Source: Phytophthora quininea
Lineage: Eukaryota; Oomycota; Peronosporomycetes; Peronosporales; Peronosporaceae
DNA length: 64,000 nucleotides
NCBI GenBank assembly: GCA_011947345.1
Contig: JAAVTG010000557.1
Location: 1 to 64,000 of the forward strand
Direction: 5' to 3'
Under the pieces are notes generated by a model that was not told the DNA's origin, searched no databases, and saw nothing but the letters and a program-made list of their open reading frames with translations. Shown one piece after another: positions 33,073-43,440 of this stretch. How positions within the stretch are numbered: the first letter of the stretch is position 1; each line of letters starts with the position of its first letter. The position numbers and the translations under genes are program-made.

Positions 33073-33613
33073 GAAATTCACCAAAGCGACTGCGGTTGCT
33101 TGGATTGTCGCTACTTGCCATCAATTTCTGCCGCACCAGTGGCTGCGAACTTCCGTGCTTTGACTGCTGCTGTTTGTACAGCTTTCGCTGCTAATCTCAC
33201 CAATTGACCGCGCCGACCGACGGTGTGATTGCGACTGCGACGGGACTGCTACTGCTACTACTAGTGCTGCCGCTGCTGCTGCTTGATTGCCACGACTACA
33301 TGGCTGTAGATGACATGTTTCTCTGCGGTACCTCCACAGCAACTGTGCCTGTCCTCCTGCTGCTTGAATTGCTGCTGGAAGATCTGTGACCACACTTCAT
33401 TTCTATGACTGCAACGGCACTGGTGGCTGCAGCTGCCCACTTGGGATACTGCCGTTGCCAGGTCTGCACTGTGCGCGCATTCTTGGGCAAAAAATGCATA
33501 ATGCAAATTTATGTATCTCAAATGTACAGGGTTGTAGCTCTTGGTCGTTCTATAAAAAAACATATTTTTGATACTCGTACTTAGAGTTATTTTTACTTTG
33601 AAAGACTTTAAAC
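33073..33613. other. No gene recognised
   Basis: Contains CTG/GCT-type triplet-rich sequence at about 33245-33285, giving Ala/Leu- or Gln/Ser-rich short frames on either strand, without any motif. Confidence 0.4.
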
Positions 33614-34359
33614 AAGGATTGCCTGACTCAACCAGACCGAAAACGGCATTTCTCGGGGAAGCCCGGAAACTAAAATCTCCAGTTTAGTAAATTAGCCCAC
33701 AATATTTTTATGCCAGTAAATTGACGTTTTTCTAAGAGAAGTGGAGGTAGTGGCATGATCGGATCTGTTTTGGTTATTGAATTATCGTAGGTCAAACATG
33801 GCATTCCGAGCAAAATGGCTTCGACTTTTCTATAGTCAAAATAAAAATTTCGTTCGATTAGAATTATTTTCACATGGCGGCTTTGTTCTTGAGCTACCTA
33901 TGCCATATCTAGTTGTCTATGCAAAATAATAATAGTTCCTGAAGATATAACATGTCTAAAACGATAGCATAGTTGGTCATTTTGAGTTTTTCTTCAAGAA
34001 GCTGTTTTTAGCGAGGCATCTAGGGTGCTGCACGTGAATACACACCTTAACGCAAACGTTTAGGCAATATTGAAAGCCCTGTGATTGGATGTGTATGACT
34101 AGTTTTGGCTAAGGTACCATCATTTTAACGAAACACTTAGAGACATAGCGACAATTTTTCAAAACTCTGAACTTGCCACCTCCTACATATCATGTAATAG
34201 AAGGTGAATGGACGCTATTTCCGCGGTACAACCTAGCCCACTATGTTTTTATACCATGGCATGATGCATTGACACGGCTTAACGATGCCTCATATCTTTT
34301 TGGTAAAATTAGTTTTCGACCCACTACGAAAAATGGTCTGGTTGATTCAGGCAATCCTT
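33614..34359. repeat. MITE-like element, 25-bp terminal inverted repeats
   Basis: The left end AAGGATTGCCTGACTCAACC (25 bp through AGACC, 33614-33638) is matched by the reverse complement of 34335-34359 at 24 of 25 positions. The 746-bp interior is AT-rich and has no coding frame. An internal direct repeat (AGCCCAC, then TTTTTAT) occurs at about 33692 and 34232. This size and structure fit a non-autonomous DNA transposon. A target-site duplication is not clear. Confidence 0.6.
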
Positions 34360-34494
34360 AAAAGGAAAGGAAATTAAAAAGAACATTCTAAAGGACGGTA
34401 AAAAACCGCTGGCGCTAGAGTGTATCACATAGCTCTAAGCTACGCTAAAAGCTGTCAACTGCGTTTGCATTTCCACTTTCACCATTCTTCACTT

Positions 34495-34668
34495 AGGGCG
34501 TCTTTCTGTAGGCCCCTCGCGGGTTAAGCTAAGTCCGTCTCGTTATATAGACACGAGCTCTGATTGGTTGACACACTTCCTGTATAGTGAATCTTCAACT
34601 ACCTCTCCTACTTAAGTCGAAAAACGCATCCTGTATAACCAGACGCCAAAACGAAACAAAGACGCCCT
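34495..34668. repeat. 174-bp element with 11-bp inverted ends
   Basis: AGGGCGTCTTT (34495-34505) is exactly repeated as AAAGACGCCCT (34658-34668). The interior holds ATTGG and TTATATAG promoter-like words. It lies immediately before the ORF starting at 34670, so it may be its promoter, a small element, or part of a larger repeat. Confidence 0.45.
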
Positions 34669-34669
34669 T

Positions 34670-35017
34670 ATGAGATGGAAAACCACCAAACCGGATCCAG
34701 TTCGACACTGTGCCGATCCCGGACGCATATTAGATGACCCTGCGGCCGAAGGTCTACAGGGCGCTGCGGGGAGAAAGACCAAGGAGTTTCAAGAATATTT
34801 CTCCTATCTCCTACACCGCGAGATGATTGATGAACTAGTGCTTCTGTTGCTGGGGATAGACCAAGAAGAGCTCCAGCACGCTGTCAACGAACACGAATAC
34901 GCCGCGCGCAAGCACTGTTCTGCCTGCGATCGACGTAAAGCGCTTGCAGGGTTCACGCCGCTGTGGTACGTCGTTAACGAAGACGAAGTCGCGTCTGCAA
35001 AACGGCGCTCGACGTAG
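34670..35017 (+). CDS. Unrecognised 115-residue protein, probably repeat-derived
   Basis: The ATG lies two bases after the inverted-end element. The frame is open for 115 residues: an N-terminal DPVRHCADPGRILDDPAAEG, an amphipathic helical middle (DELVLLLLGIDQEELQHAV) and a C-x2-C pair (CSACDRRKALAGF). Downstream, about 35110-35270 in another frame, comes a protein-like Pro/Glu-rich and Trp-rich end (WWSDHPMEIPEGW), which could be the same protein after an indel. No family was recognised. Its place in a repeat-rich island suggests a transposon gene. Confidence 0.4.
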   Translation: MRWKTTKPDPVRHCADPGRILDDPAAEGLQGAAGRKTKEFQEYFSYLLHREMIDELVLLLLGIDQEELQHAVNEHEYAARKHCSACDRRKALAGFTPLWYVVNEDEVASAKRRST

Positions 35018-35270
35018 CAGGGTCGGCCTCAGATGCTACTCACATGGTGCTTGACGGGAGGCTGAGAAGACGGACCTCCTAATTTGAAGCTCGGAGCCGT
35101 GAGAACCAGGAGGAATATCGACAACTACGCCAACCTGCAGCCGAGCCGGTCTCGGAGCCAGCCGCCGGACCTGTCGCCCCCGAACCTGTCGCTAAAAACG
35201 ATTTCTGGTGGTCCGACCACCCCATGGAGATTCCAGAGGGGTGGGCAGCCGAGCCGTGGCGGCGTCTAAA

Positions 35271-35931
35271 ACACTGAACCTTCAGTCCTCGTAGCAGTAA
35301 CCCGCCGTCAGTAATGAACTTCTTGGATGCCATCGCGTACAACATTTGCTGCTCCATTACGTTGAAAGCACGCTCTTCTTTATCGTGGCAGTGGGAAACC
35401 ATACCAATAAAGTCAGCCAAATACGCTACAATATTTCAGCATGCTAATTTACCTGACTGGGAATATTTCTCCACAACACCGACCGCTGTTCGATGGAAGC
35501 GCCACGCACTGCAGCTCTCCACTATCGACTCCCAAGCACTCGAGCAGCGTTGATCACGGAGAACCCGCAGTTTGTAAGCGAACTAAATTACAGTGGCAGC
35601 ATCTCCCGGCAACGTTGGCAAATCGCACCTAAGAGAAGTCTTTCAGTGCGAAAAGGCGATTCACGAAAGGCACGGCAACAACCAGCACGCGCTCGCTTGT
35701 CATCATTCGACAACTGCCACAGCGCTACATGGCGAACGCCGGTGACCAGTCGAGACTTCGCGTGGGCACACAGCTTGTCGACGACAAAGTCGCGTCATGA
35801 ACTTTCAGGTAAGACTGTTTTTTAAATAAAAAACAATTGTTACGTTTTATTTTTTTGTTTTGCAATTGCTGTCGAAGAGACCTGGAGCGAAGCGTGTACA
35901 TCACCTTTAGGATGAGAAACATCGACAGCAA
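35271..35931. other. No confident gene
   Basis: A minus-strand frame ending in this interval (containing MVSHCHDKEERAFNVMEQQM, at about 35290-35420) and a plus-strand frame (35493-35825) are open but show no motif. The region separates the repeat island from the 3' flank of the receptor-phosphatase gene. Confidence 0.35.
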
Positions 35932-36041
35932 GCTGTTCAATTCAGAATGGTGTTTCTACAAGGCTATTATACTGTACACTAAAACAAAATACTGGCTGGA
36001 CAATCCCGAGCTGAGTGCTTCCTCCGCGAGGCCAAGAACCG

Positions 36042-36827
36042 GTCGGGGTCATTTCTTTTGACGCATTTGCAGTGATACTCGCAGCTGAAGCCGCCCCAGC
36101 AGCCTGCCGCCAAGAGTCAACGGCACGGACACTTCCCGCTTTTTCGTCATCCCCTCAGCGCAGAACGTGCCGTGACCGAAGAGTTTCTCCGATGAGAATG
36201 ACGACGCCGAGGTTGTGGAGTTGGCGTGTGGTGTCGGCGAGCACGTGGACGCAAGGGAGTTCGTACTGGCGTGCGGCGACGGTGAAGTGTTGCACCCTAG
36301 TAGCCGTGATGCCGACGAGGTCTTCGACATCGATCGGCCTCGAGAGAGCGACCGAAGCACCACCGCGACGTGCTTTCGACCGACAGGTCCTGCCAGTGTG
36401 TGATACCGAAGCCCGCCGTTCACAAACTCGTGCCACTTCAAAGTGTGGAAGTTGGAAGTGGGCGTGATGGTGGACGCGAAGCCCATTCCGCCGGTATAGC
36501 TGCTATCTGTTCCGCCGAAGGTTAAATGTTCGGCTACTTCGTGGAGCTTGCGCTGCGGAGCGAAGAAATCTTCACATGGTAGTGGGAACAAGAAACCGAA
36601 TTGCACGTGGTCGGTTCGATCGAACACGGCCGAGTCGATGGCATCGATCCAGTGGATGGACTGGAATTCAATGCGTAGCCGAAGTTCACAGGCGCCGGGG
36701 ACATCTTTCATACGAGCAGCAGTGAACGGGTGGACGGAAGGGTTGACGTGAAGAATGTGGGGATTGGCCTCAGTCGAGTTGGCATTCCATAGGCCGTCCT
36801 CAGCTGCCAGTGCGCTGGTCGGAGGGC
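36042..36827 (-). repeat. 786-bp inverted repeat, arm B
   Basis: Reverse complement of 32134-32919. Here it is in frame with the rest of the receptor-phosphatase gene and supplies its C-terminal domain and stop codon, so this orientation is taken as ancestral. It ends about 7 bases beyond the stop. Confidence 0.92.
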
Positions 36828-39710
36828 GCTGTTTAGGGAGCAACGCGACCTCGAAGCAAGCCGACACAGGCTTATGATCCGAAGTGGTCACGGTCTCGCA
36901 CGAGTCGTAGGCTAAGCAGCGGAGAGAGTCCTTCATACCGCCAAGCGAGCTGTAAAGAATGCGATCGGTGTACGACGGCACTCGGTATCCTCCGTGGTTC
37001 GCCACAAGCGAGTAGTTTCGTCGAAATGTGCTTGTGTCGAGCGGTTCTTGGAGCGATTGGCCTCTAATACGGCGGAACGTCGGGAAGAACGTGATCTCGT
37101 TCTCTTGGAAGCCGTGGAAGAGTTCTTGTGACCGACAGAGCTGGTAGAGTTCATCGTGTTCCTCGACCAGCGATCTCAGTAGAAACGGCGCTGAGCTACT
37201 GCCGCTATTGCTCGTGGACGTCCCCGCGCGTCCCCGATCGTGTCGACGACTCCTTTGAGCTGATGCGACGGGTGTCGGGCTCTGAACTGTCGGTGTTATA
37301 CACTGTTGAAAGTCTCCTTCGTCGGCATGTGGAGAGAGATCGTGGACAGATGTCTGCAACATTGCGGGGAGCTCGGCGACGAGAGTCGAAGTGTGAACAC
37401 GTCTTCACTCGTCTGATGGTGCTCACTCCCGGCGTTCACGAGCAAATCAAGCATCTCGGTAGGCGTGGCACCCTTGCGAGTCAAACGGTAGTTGAAGTCG
37501 CCAAGGATAAAGCTGTGGTGGTGCAGATGTGGAAACCCGAATCCGTAGTCTTCTTCGTCCAAATAGAGCTGCTGAAGAATCTCCATGGCGTCCTGGTTCC
37601 GTCGTTGGACTTTGGAAGGCGGTTGATGCGCCTCGATCGGAACTCCGTCGGACATGGAGCTTTTGCTCCCGCCACTGTCTCCCCACTACTCCGAGCAAAG
37701 ACATTTCCGCTGTTGTTCATTAAACTTGCCTCCGAAAAAGTGTCCATCGATTTCTGCGAGTGTGCACTTGAGCTTTTCTTGCGTCTACCCCGTTTCAGAC
37801 TCGACGAATCCGACGCCAGGTGACAAGTCACGAAGGCGAAAGACGTGTCGTCATACCGGAAAGAAATCCCCACAGCGCCTTTGTTGGACGCACGACCGAA
37901 AAGTAGCAGAGATTTCCCTCGAAACACTTCTTGGGCATTCTTGTTGCTACTTTGTCGAATTGGCAAATGGAAACGCCCAGTTCCGATTGCAGAGGACCGC
38001 ACGAATAAGCAGAGCGCGATGTACCCATGATACCCCAGCGCCGTGGCCCGCTTTCCGATCTCCCGCGAATGATAAATGTATCCTCCAGTGGGGCCAGCTT
38101 CGAGATGGCCCAAAACTTTAATCCGAAAGTCTTCCAAATCCATGCACTCCTGCACCCCAATGACGTAAATGTCGTGTCCAAACGGGATCCATGCGCGCTG
38201 TTAAAGACAAGCAAAACGAGTTAGTCGTTAGCCTCACATATAACTGAGGTAGAATATTTACCAGCTCGATCTCATTGACGTTCTTTTCGCCCATGTTGAA
38301 AGTAGACGCGAAGATGGAAACCTTCTTGGGCTCTACCGGTGGGGCCGGTGGTGCTGACGGGTGATGCAAGGAAAACCGTTTCTGCAATCGCTGATGCCAG
38401 CTTCGATATCTGGGAGTATGATCGTCTTGACCATGAGGTTTACGGGGAAAGAGATTCTTCCCCGAAGTTAAATCTTCAGCGCTGCCGCTGTCCGAGCCAC
38501 ACGAGATTTTGCGGCCTGACTGAGTCAATGTAGTGCTGGATATTACCGCCGGACAGAGAGCAGCCTCATGGTCGTCTTCCATACCGGTCGTACGCTTCTT
38601 CACGACGTAGCCGCCCAGAATGCTGTCGGTGGGCGAGGACACGCTATCCGCGTCGCAGTCAAGACGTGGTAGCTCCTGAGCTCGCCGTTGAAATATTCCG
38701 CCATACACAATAGCGTTGGAGAAGCCGTTCAAGTCTTGTATCACCTGCATAACGAGACCGAAGTCCACGTCGCCAAGACCTCCGGCCTCGAAGACTTCAC
38801 GAACGGGATGTCATTCTCCCTGTCAAAACTTTCTTGAATATAGCCACGGCGCACTTACTGCGGTAGATCATCATTGGCGTTCGGTGCACGATAAATACGA
38901 CAATGTAGAGCAATAGTCTCTTGCGGATCAGCATCGACGACGTGACTGCCTCCTGCGTATCATGACTGTCAACAAGGTTAGATACAACAGGTAAAGCTAC
39001 AACGGAACAAACATATGAATATTTACCCCGCCACGCGCTGCTTCATATTGAAGTGGATGAGGGCGAGCAGCACGAAGTTGAAGACGATCATGAGCAGGTA
39101 GAAGAGGTAGAAATTCAGAAACATGTATCGGATCTGCTCTAGCCAGCAGAAGAACGTCGCGTCGCCATATTTGTTCGCTAGCATATCAAAAACCCGTCAA
39201 CCAAACCTCCTATTTCCACTCTCACAGTTTCCTCCACTTACTCAAGAGATGGAAGATCGCCAAACCTACTCCAGGCAACAACGCAACGACCAGAAACACT
39301 GGAAAACGTCTCTGCCTCGTCGCGTCCGACTCGCCAGCGATCCACCGATACAAGTTGAAGGCGATGCAGCAGACCCAGAGACAGCTACCGAGATTCGCCA
39401 CTTGGATCACCGCCGCCTGAGTTCGACACAGCGCAACGTCGTCCACGACGCCGCGTCCCACAATGCGCGCCACAATGGCCATTAGGTCGAACAGCGCCAA
39501 TACGAACACGAGCTTGGCCATGAGGTCCATGCGGCTGCGTGGCCGTCGTTGCTGGAACTGGAACGGGAGCTGCTCGGCTGTGTGGCGAGGTCGGCACCAC
39601 TGCGCGTAGCCCAAGCGGAGCAGCACGACGACGGCGCCCAGCACCGACAGCGCGCTGGACAGGTAGCCCGCCAGCTGCAGGCGAGCTTGCTGCGCGTCTG
39701 ACAGCCTCAT
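36049..39710 (-). CDS. 7TM receptor fused to inositol-polyphosphate 5-phosphatase
   Basis: The N-terminal third has seven hydrophobic segments, starting with YLSSALSVLGAVVVLLRLGY, with LVFVLALFDLMAIVARIV and a final segment LNGFSNAIVYGGIF resembling cAMP-receptor-like GPCRs. After a linker, the 5-phosphatase blocks follow in order: FASTFNMGEKNVNE, VQECMD, FVTCHLAS, ILGDFNYRL, PSYTDRILY and TSDHKPV. A C-terminal domain of about 250 residues is unassigned. Introns at 39178-39241, 38953-39026, 38820-38858 and 38198-38261 fit GT-AG. Frame changes near 39027, 38790, 37690 and 37375 are mostly cured by one G or C in a run. ATG 39710 (CCGCCATGAGG) was chosen over 39743. It would couple a receptor to phosphoinositide turnover; the oomycete 'GPCR-bigram' class is known to include such fusions. 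Confidence 0.82.
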
Positions 39711-40049
39711 GGCGGACTGAGGTCTGGTGCTGGGAGCAAGCACGCCGCTAAGCTAAAGGGCCAGAAAGAGTTCGGTCATCGCTACGGCGTTTTCTGCCAA
39801 TGGCCGCCGCTAGTAACACGCGGCTTCGGTGAGGCGAGCGGCTTGCTCGAGCCGTGGCCTCAACTGTATGTCCATGACCGAGAGTGGGAGCAGGCGACAG
39901 AAAGTTGATGCTGAGTCAGCCACAAGGTCGACTACCGCACGGTCGATATAGAGCGTTTGGTTGCTGTGGCTGGCAAGGCAGTGACCCTACGCAACGAGGG
40001 AACACGCGGATCGGTAAACGATCGCTGTATTTGATGCGGGACAGCTACG

Positions 40050-40583
40050 TTAGTCGAGCACGAAGTGGCCGCCGCGACCCAGTGCGAAGGTGCTGAGCGT
40101 GTCCATGTCGGCGTCGTGCTCGCGGTTGATCTCGCGCACAATGTCCTTGATGGACAGCATGCCGACCAGGTCGCCGTCGTCGTTGATCACCGGCAGGTGG
40201 CGGATGTCGCTCGAGAGCATCTTGGACATGAGCTGGTTGGGGGTCTCGGTCTCCCCAGCGACGATCAGGCGCGCCCGCTGCGTCATGATCTGCCCTACTA
40301 GCGCGGTGTGCGCGGTCAGACCCTGCAGCTCCACCTTCTTGAGGTAGTCGCGCTCCGTGACGACGCCCACGAACTTGCCGTCGTCACCACTCACGGCCAG
40401 ACAGCCGAGGTCGATGCCGGCCATGCGCTTGAGCGCGTCGTAGACCGAGGCGCTCTCGGGGATGACAAAGTTGACGCCGTTGTAGCACGACTTGCTCATC
40501 ATGTCCTTAGCCAGCCCTTTGGTGTAGACGCTGCGGGTGCCGACACGCTTGGTCAGGAGGCGGCTCGCAGTCAGGAAGGTCAT
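40050..40583 (-). CDS. Two-CBS-domain protein, possibly mitochondrial
   Basis: 177 residues from ATG 40583 (GACCACCATGACC), though the frame stays open further upstream. The N-terminal MTFLTASRLLTKRVGTRSVY has Arg/Ser composition like a mitochondrial presequence. Two CBS motifs follow: residues 30-95, with SVYDALKRMAG and VGVVTERDYLKKV, and 105-165, with SSDIRHLPVINDDGDLVGML and SIKDIVREI. Stand-alone CBS pairs bind adenosine nucleotides and regulate partner proteins. The 339-bp gap between this gene's stop and the receptor gene's start (39711-40049) holds no recognised gene. Confidence 0.85.
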   Translation of the reverse strand: MTFLTASRLLTKRVGTRSVYTKGLAKDMMSKSCYNGVNFVIPESASVYDALKRMAGIDLGCLAVSGDDGKFVGVVTERDYLKKVELQGLTAHTALVGQIMTQRARLIVAGETETPNQLMSKMLSSDIRHLPVINDDGDLVGMLSIKDIVREINREHDADMDTLSTFALGRGGHFVLD

Positions 40584-40771
40584 GGTGGTCGCTACGAAGG
40601 AGTTTGAGATGTGGGAAGCGACGGTGGTGGCTTCCTCCTCCGTTCTGATCTTGCAGGCAGATTTCTGCGGCTTGCGCTTCAACATGTTGCGAGTATTTTT
40701 ACCATCGCAGAGGAAAGGGCTGGGTCGACGCGAGTGCATCCGTTGTATCAACGGCATCTTGGATCGCATGG

Positions 40772-42658
40772 ATGAAGTCGTCGCGAGTGCCGACCGCAAC
40801 CAGCTCGCGACCAACCACCAGACCCACGACACATGAGACGAAGGAGAAGGTGACACCACCAGACTGGCGGCTCTCGTTTGGCTTTTGGACGGAGCTGGAC
40901 GCGTTGTATCATGCGTATCCTCCACCGGCAAAGCCTCGATGTCCGACGCTACCATTCGACTCTCCGCCAGAATGGTATCAAGTCCTAGCTAACCAGTGTG
41001 GCCGCTTTCGCTCATTGAGTTTGCTACAGGAAGAAGCGTCTTGTGCCGGATCACGTGGACGGATTTCTAAGCAACCCGGCGGCGGCAGCTTGTCTTCACA
41101 CCGTCGCAAGTTGCATGGAGACAGACACTGCTGCATCGTTCACCAACTTCATTATCAGCGTATGTGTATCCCGTTTTCTGCTTGATACCGCTGAGATGGT
41201 TGTCGTTGAAGCTTTCGTGCTACTCAATGGCAGGGCGGAGAGTGCTGCGGCAAGTCAGCCTTTGCAGGACTTCTTCGCGATACTCTGCTGTCGATCAATC
41301 CTGAGCTGCCATGCCAGTTCTCGACCATTAATGCAAGTGATACTCCCAGCGATAAGATATTTCAGAGTAAATTGGACGATGCAGTTAAACGTCTGGACGC
41401 TTCGAAGGCAGCGGGCTCGGTTTGCTTCCTGACAATTGAGCGCTTCGAGAGGTAAGCATTGCACCCCGGTCAGCAATTTCTAGTCGCTGAGACTCATTTT
41501 AGCTTGCAGCGTTCCTCCAAGTACGCAGCAGCACTTTTTCGTGCCCTTGCTAGCAGTGGCGAACCGCAAGAATGTGTTTGTGATCTTACTTGTGCGTCCG
41601 GATGCCAGCAAACTAGCGGAGCAGATCAAAACCGTGTCGACAATGGTGCATTTGACTCCGTTGACAGCGGACCTCGTGCGGACAAAGCTGCTGCTCATTT
41701 GCCGACAGGAACGGGTACGTTGTCTGACAATCTTTCATGGCTCTAACTCAATTTGGATAACTTGGTAGATCGGATACACACGAGAAGGACTGGAAGAGCT
41801 TGGCAAACGATGCTCTTACAAACTGCTTGAATGCATGGAGAAGCTGCACCAAGTCTTTCTCAAGCACTACTACATCAGCCTTCCAAATGTCCTCAAGTCG
41901 TACGAAGATTCCACCAGCTCAGCACCCAGCACCAACTCTTATTTTCTCACTGCTCCGCCGTTCCCACTTTCAGTCGTCCGCATGAATGAACCGCTGCGTC
42001 GCTGTCCGAAATGTACGCTAGTGCCGCCATGCTCGCACATTCCGCTCGAAAAACTCTACTCCAAGGTCGAGCGCATACGAAGTCTGTATCCTGGAAATGG
42101 ACGAGCACCAGACACTGCAAAGAAATCCTCAACGCCACCAAGCACTGGACAGCAACTGTGTCCCTCGTTCCGCCGGCGTGGAGTTTGTACTAACATCCAA
42201 AAGCTCGGACGTTGTCGCTATGCCCACCCGTTAGACATCCATACCATCGACACGGCCGCAGTCGTCCCAAGATGTCGTATCCACACTCTTCCGCTGCCAT
42301 GCTTCATTGCACCAACGCGGAGCAGCTCAAAATCGAAGCTCGCAAGGAGTTCGCAGTGTGTGAGAAGCTAAGACGCGAGGTTCTGCAGAGGCGTCAGGTG
42401 GTGGCCGACTTGGAAACCCAGCGATTCATGTTCGACCGTGATCGAGGCAGGTCTGTGAAATGGGGTGGCGCGAAGAAAGCTGCCGACGAACAGCTCGCGC
42501 ACCTGGACGAAAAGTTAAACCAGGCAAAGTCAAAACTCCACCACCAGGAGCAAGAATTGTCTTCTCACCAGAACGCGCACGACAAACTGCAGGATGGGGC
42601 TGCGCGTGGTCGCAGCTTCGGTCTCGGCAAAGGTAACGGACGCATCGAAGTCAGGTAG
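40772..42658 (+). CDS. P-loop and CCCH zinc-finger protein
   Basis: The exons read as one protein after small corrections. The N-terminal part includes LPFDSPPEWYQVLANQCGRF. A Walker A-like GGECCGKS is restored by one G near 41233, followed by a helical region. The next exon contains FVPLLAVANRKNVFVILLV. Then come Cys pairs (RCPKCTLVPPCSH), a CCCH finger (CPSFRRRGVCTNIQKLGRCR then YAH), and a coiled-coil end (EKLRREVLQRRQVVADLETQ). Introns at about 41452-41508 and 41715-41768 fit. Frame breaks near 41040, 41233 and 42270 (CCC) are attributable to one base each. The combination suggests an ATP/GTP-dependent RNA-binding factor, but no family was recognised. The start is uncertain. Confidence 0.55.
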
Positions 42659-42706
42659 ATAAACAACACCCCAAAGGCGTCGCAGCCGTGTAAGTTGCAC
42701 CGATAA

Positions 42707-43306
42707 TTATCCTCTAAAGCCCGGGTCAGAGGACACAAACTGCAGTTGGCGAGTCCCTTGCTGCTGCAACTGGCGCTGTGCTCGAGCATCCGCTCGCTTC
42801 TTCTGCTCCAGAGCCAACACGTCTGCAAACTCGTGCAGTGGCAGGCCGTGGGGGTCAAAAACCTCCTTGGGAAAGTTGGACTGCAGCTCGTCGATGCCAA
42901 AGTACTCCACCACCTTCTCCAGGATGTACGGGTTGCGCACCTCCTTCTTGTCCTGCAGCGTCGTCTGGAAGTCCTGGCCGCGCTCCTCTTGCACCCGAAG
43001 GAACTTGGCGATACGCTCCTGTGTGTCATTACTGCTGCCCAATGACGCTGGGGCTGGTGGTATGCCTGCACGCTGTAGCATCAGCTCCAGCTCGTCATCG
43101 GACGCGGCAGCGTCCAATCCAGCAGTTGATTGCTCGGTTGCATTAGTCTCCTTGGTCTTGTGCTCTGGTTTGGCAGGAGTAGAATTGCACACAACTGTAG
43201 GAGTTTCCGCTGCATCTACTGGCGGAGTTGCAGCGACGACTGGCGCAGGTGGAGCGCTCTCTTCGTCCTCATCCGACGACGCATACTCGAGCCCCAGCGA
43301 GTTCAT
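42707..43306 (-). CDS. SAP30BP: SAP30BP / HCNGP-like transcriptional regulator
   Basis: 199 residues from ATG 43306 (MNSLGLEYASSDEDEE). The acidic start is typical of the family, whose human member begins with a similar YAxDSDxE stretch. The HCNGP domain spans residues about 105-185: ERIAKFLRVQEERGQDFQTT, then KKEVRNPYILEKVVEYFGID and NFPKEVFDPHG. Human SAP30BP links to the SAP30 co-repressor and to splicing; the role here is inferred. The intact frame converges on the P-loop/CCCH gene 48 bp away. It diverges from the RCC1 gene, whose ATG is 134 bp upstream, so they probably share a promoter. Confidence 0.85.
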   Translation of the reverse strand: MNSLGLEYASSDEDEESAPPAPVVAATPPVDAAETPTVVCNSTPAKPEHKTKETNATEQSTAGLDAAASDDELELMLQRAGIPPAPASLGSSNDTQERIAKFLRVQEERGQDFQTTLQDKKEVRNPYILEKVVEYFGIDELQSNFPKEVFDPHGLPLHEFADVLALEQKKRADARAQRQLQQQGTRQLQFVSSDPGFRG

Positions 43307-43440
43307 CCTGAAAAGTGAGTGGATATATTTGAAAGGCAACATGTAGCCATCTGGAGAATTATACGAGTAGCATTAACACTTGAATAACGTAAGATAAAAG
43401 GTATACAGTGCCGAAGAGACGTAGAGCGACTTCAACCGCG

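Noticed and set aside
34495..34668. Interpretation as an LTR of a Ty1/copia or Ty3 element
   Set aside because: No second copy in the window, no TG...CA ends, no primer-binding site and no recognisable pol gene after it; kept only as an inverted-end element.
36042..36827. Inverted terminal repeats driving site-specific inversion
   Set aside because: The segment ends share only a GGTCGG-type word in direct, not inverted, orientation at locus B, and no recombinase gene is present. Inversion by a dedicated system is not supported.
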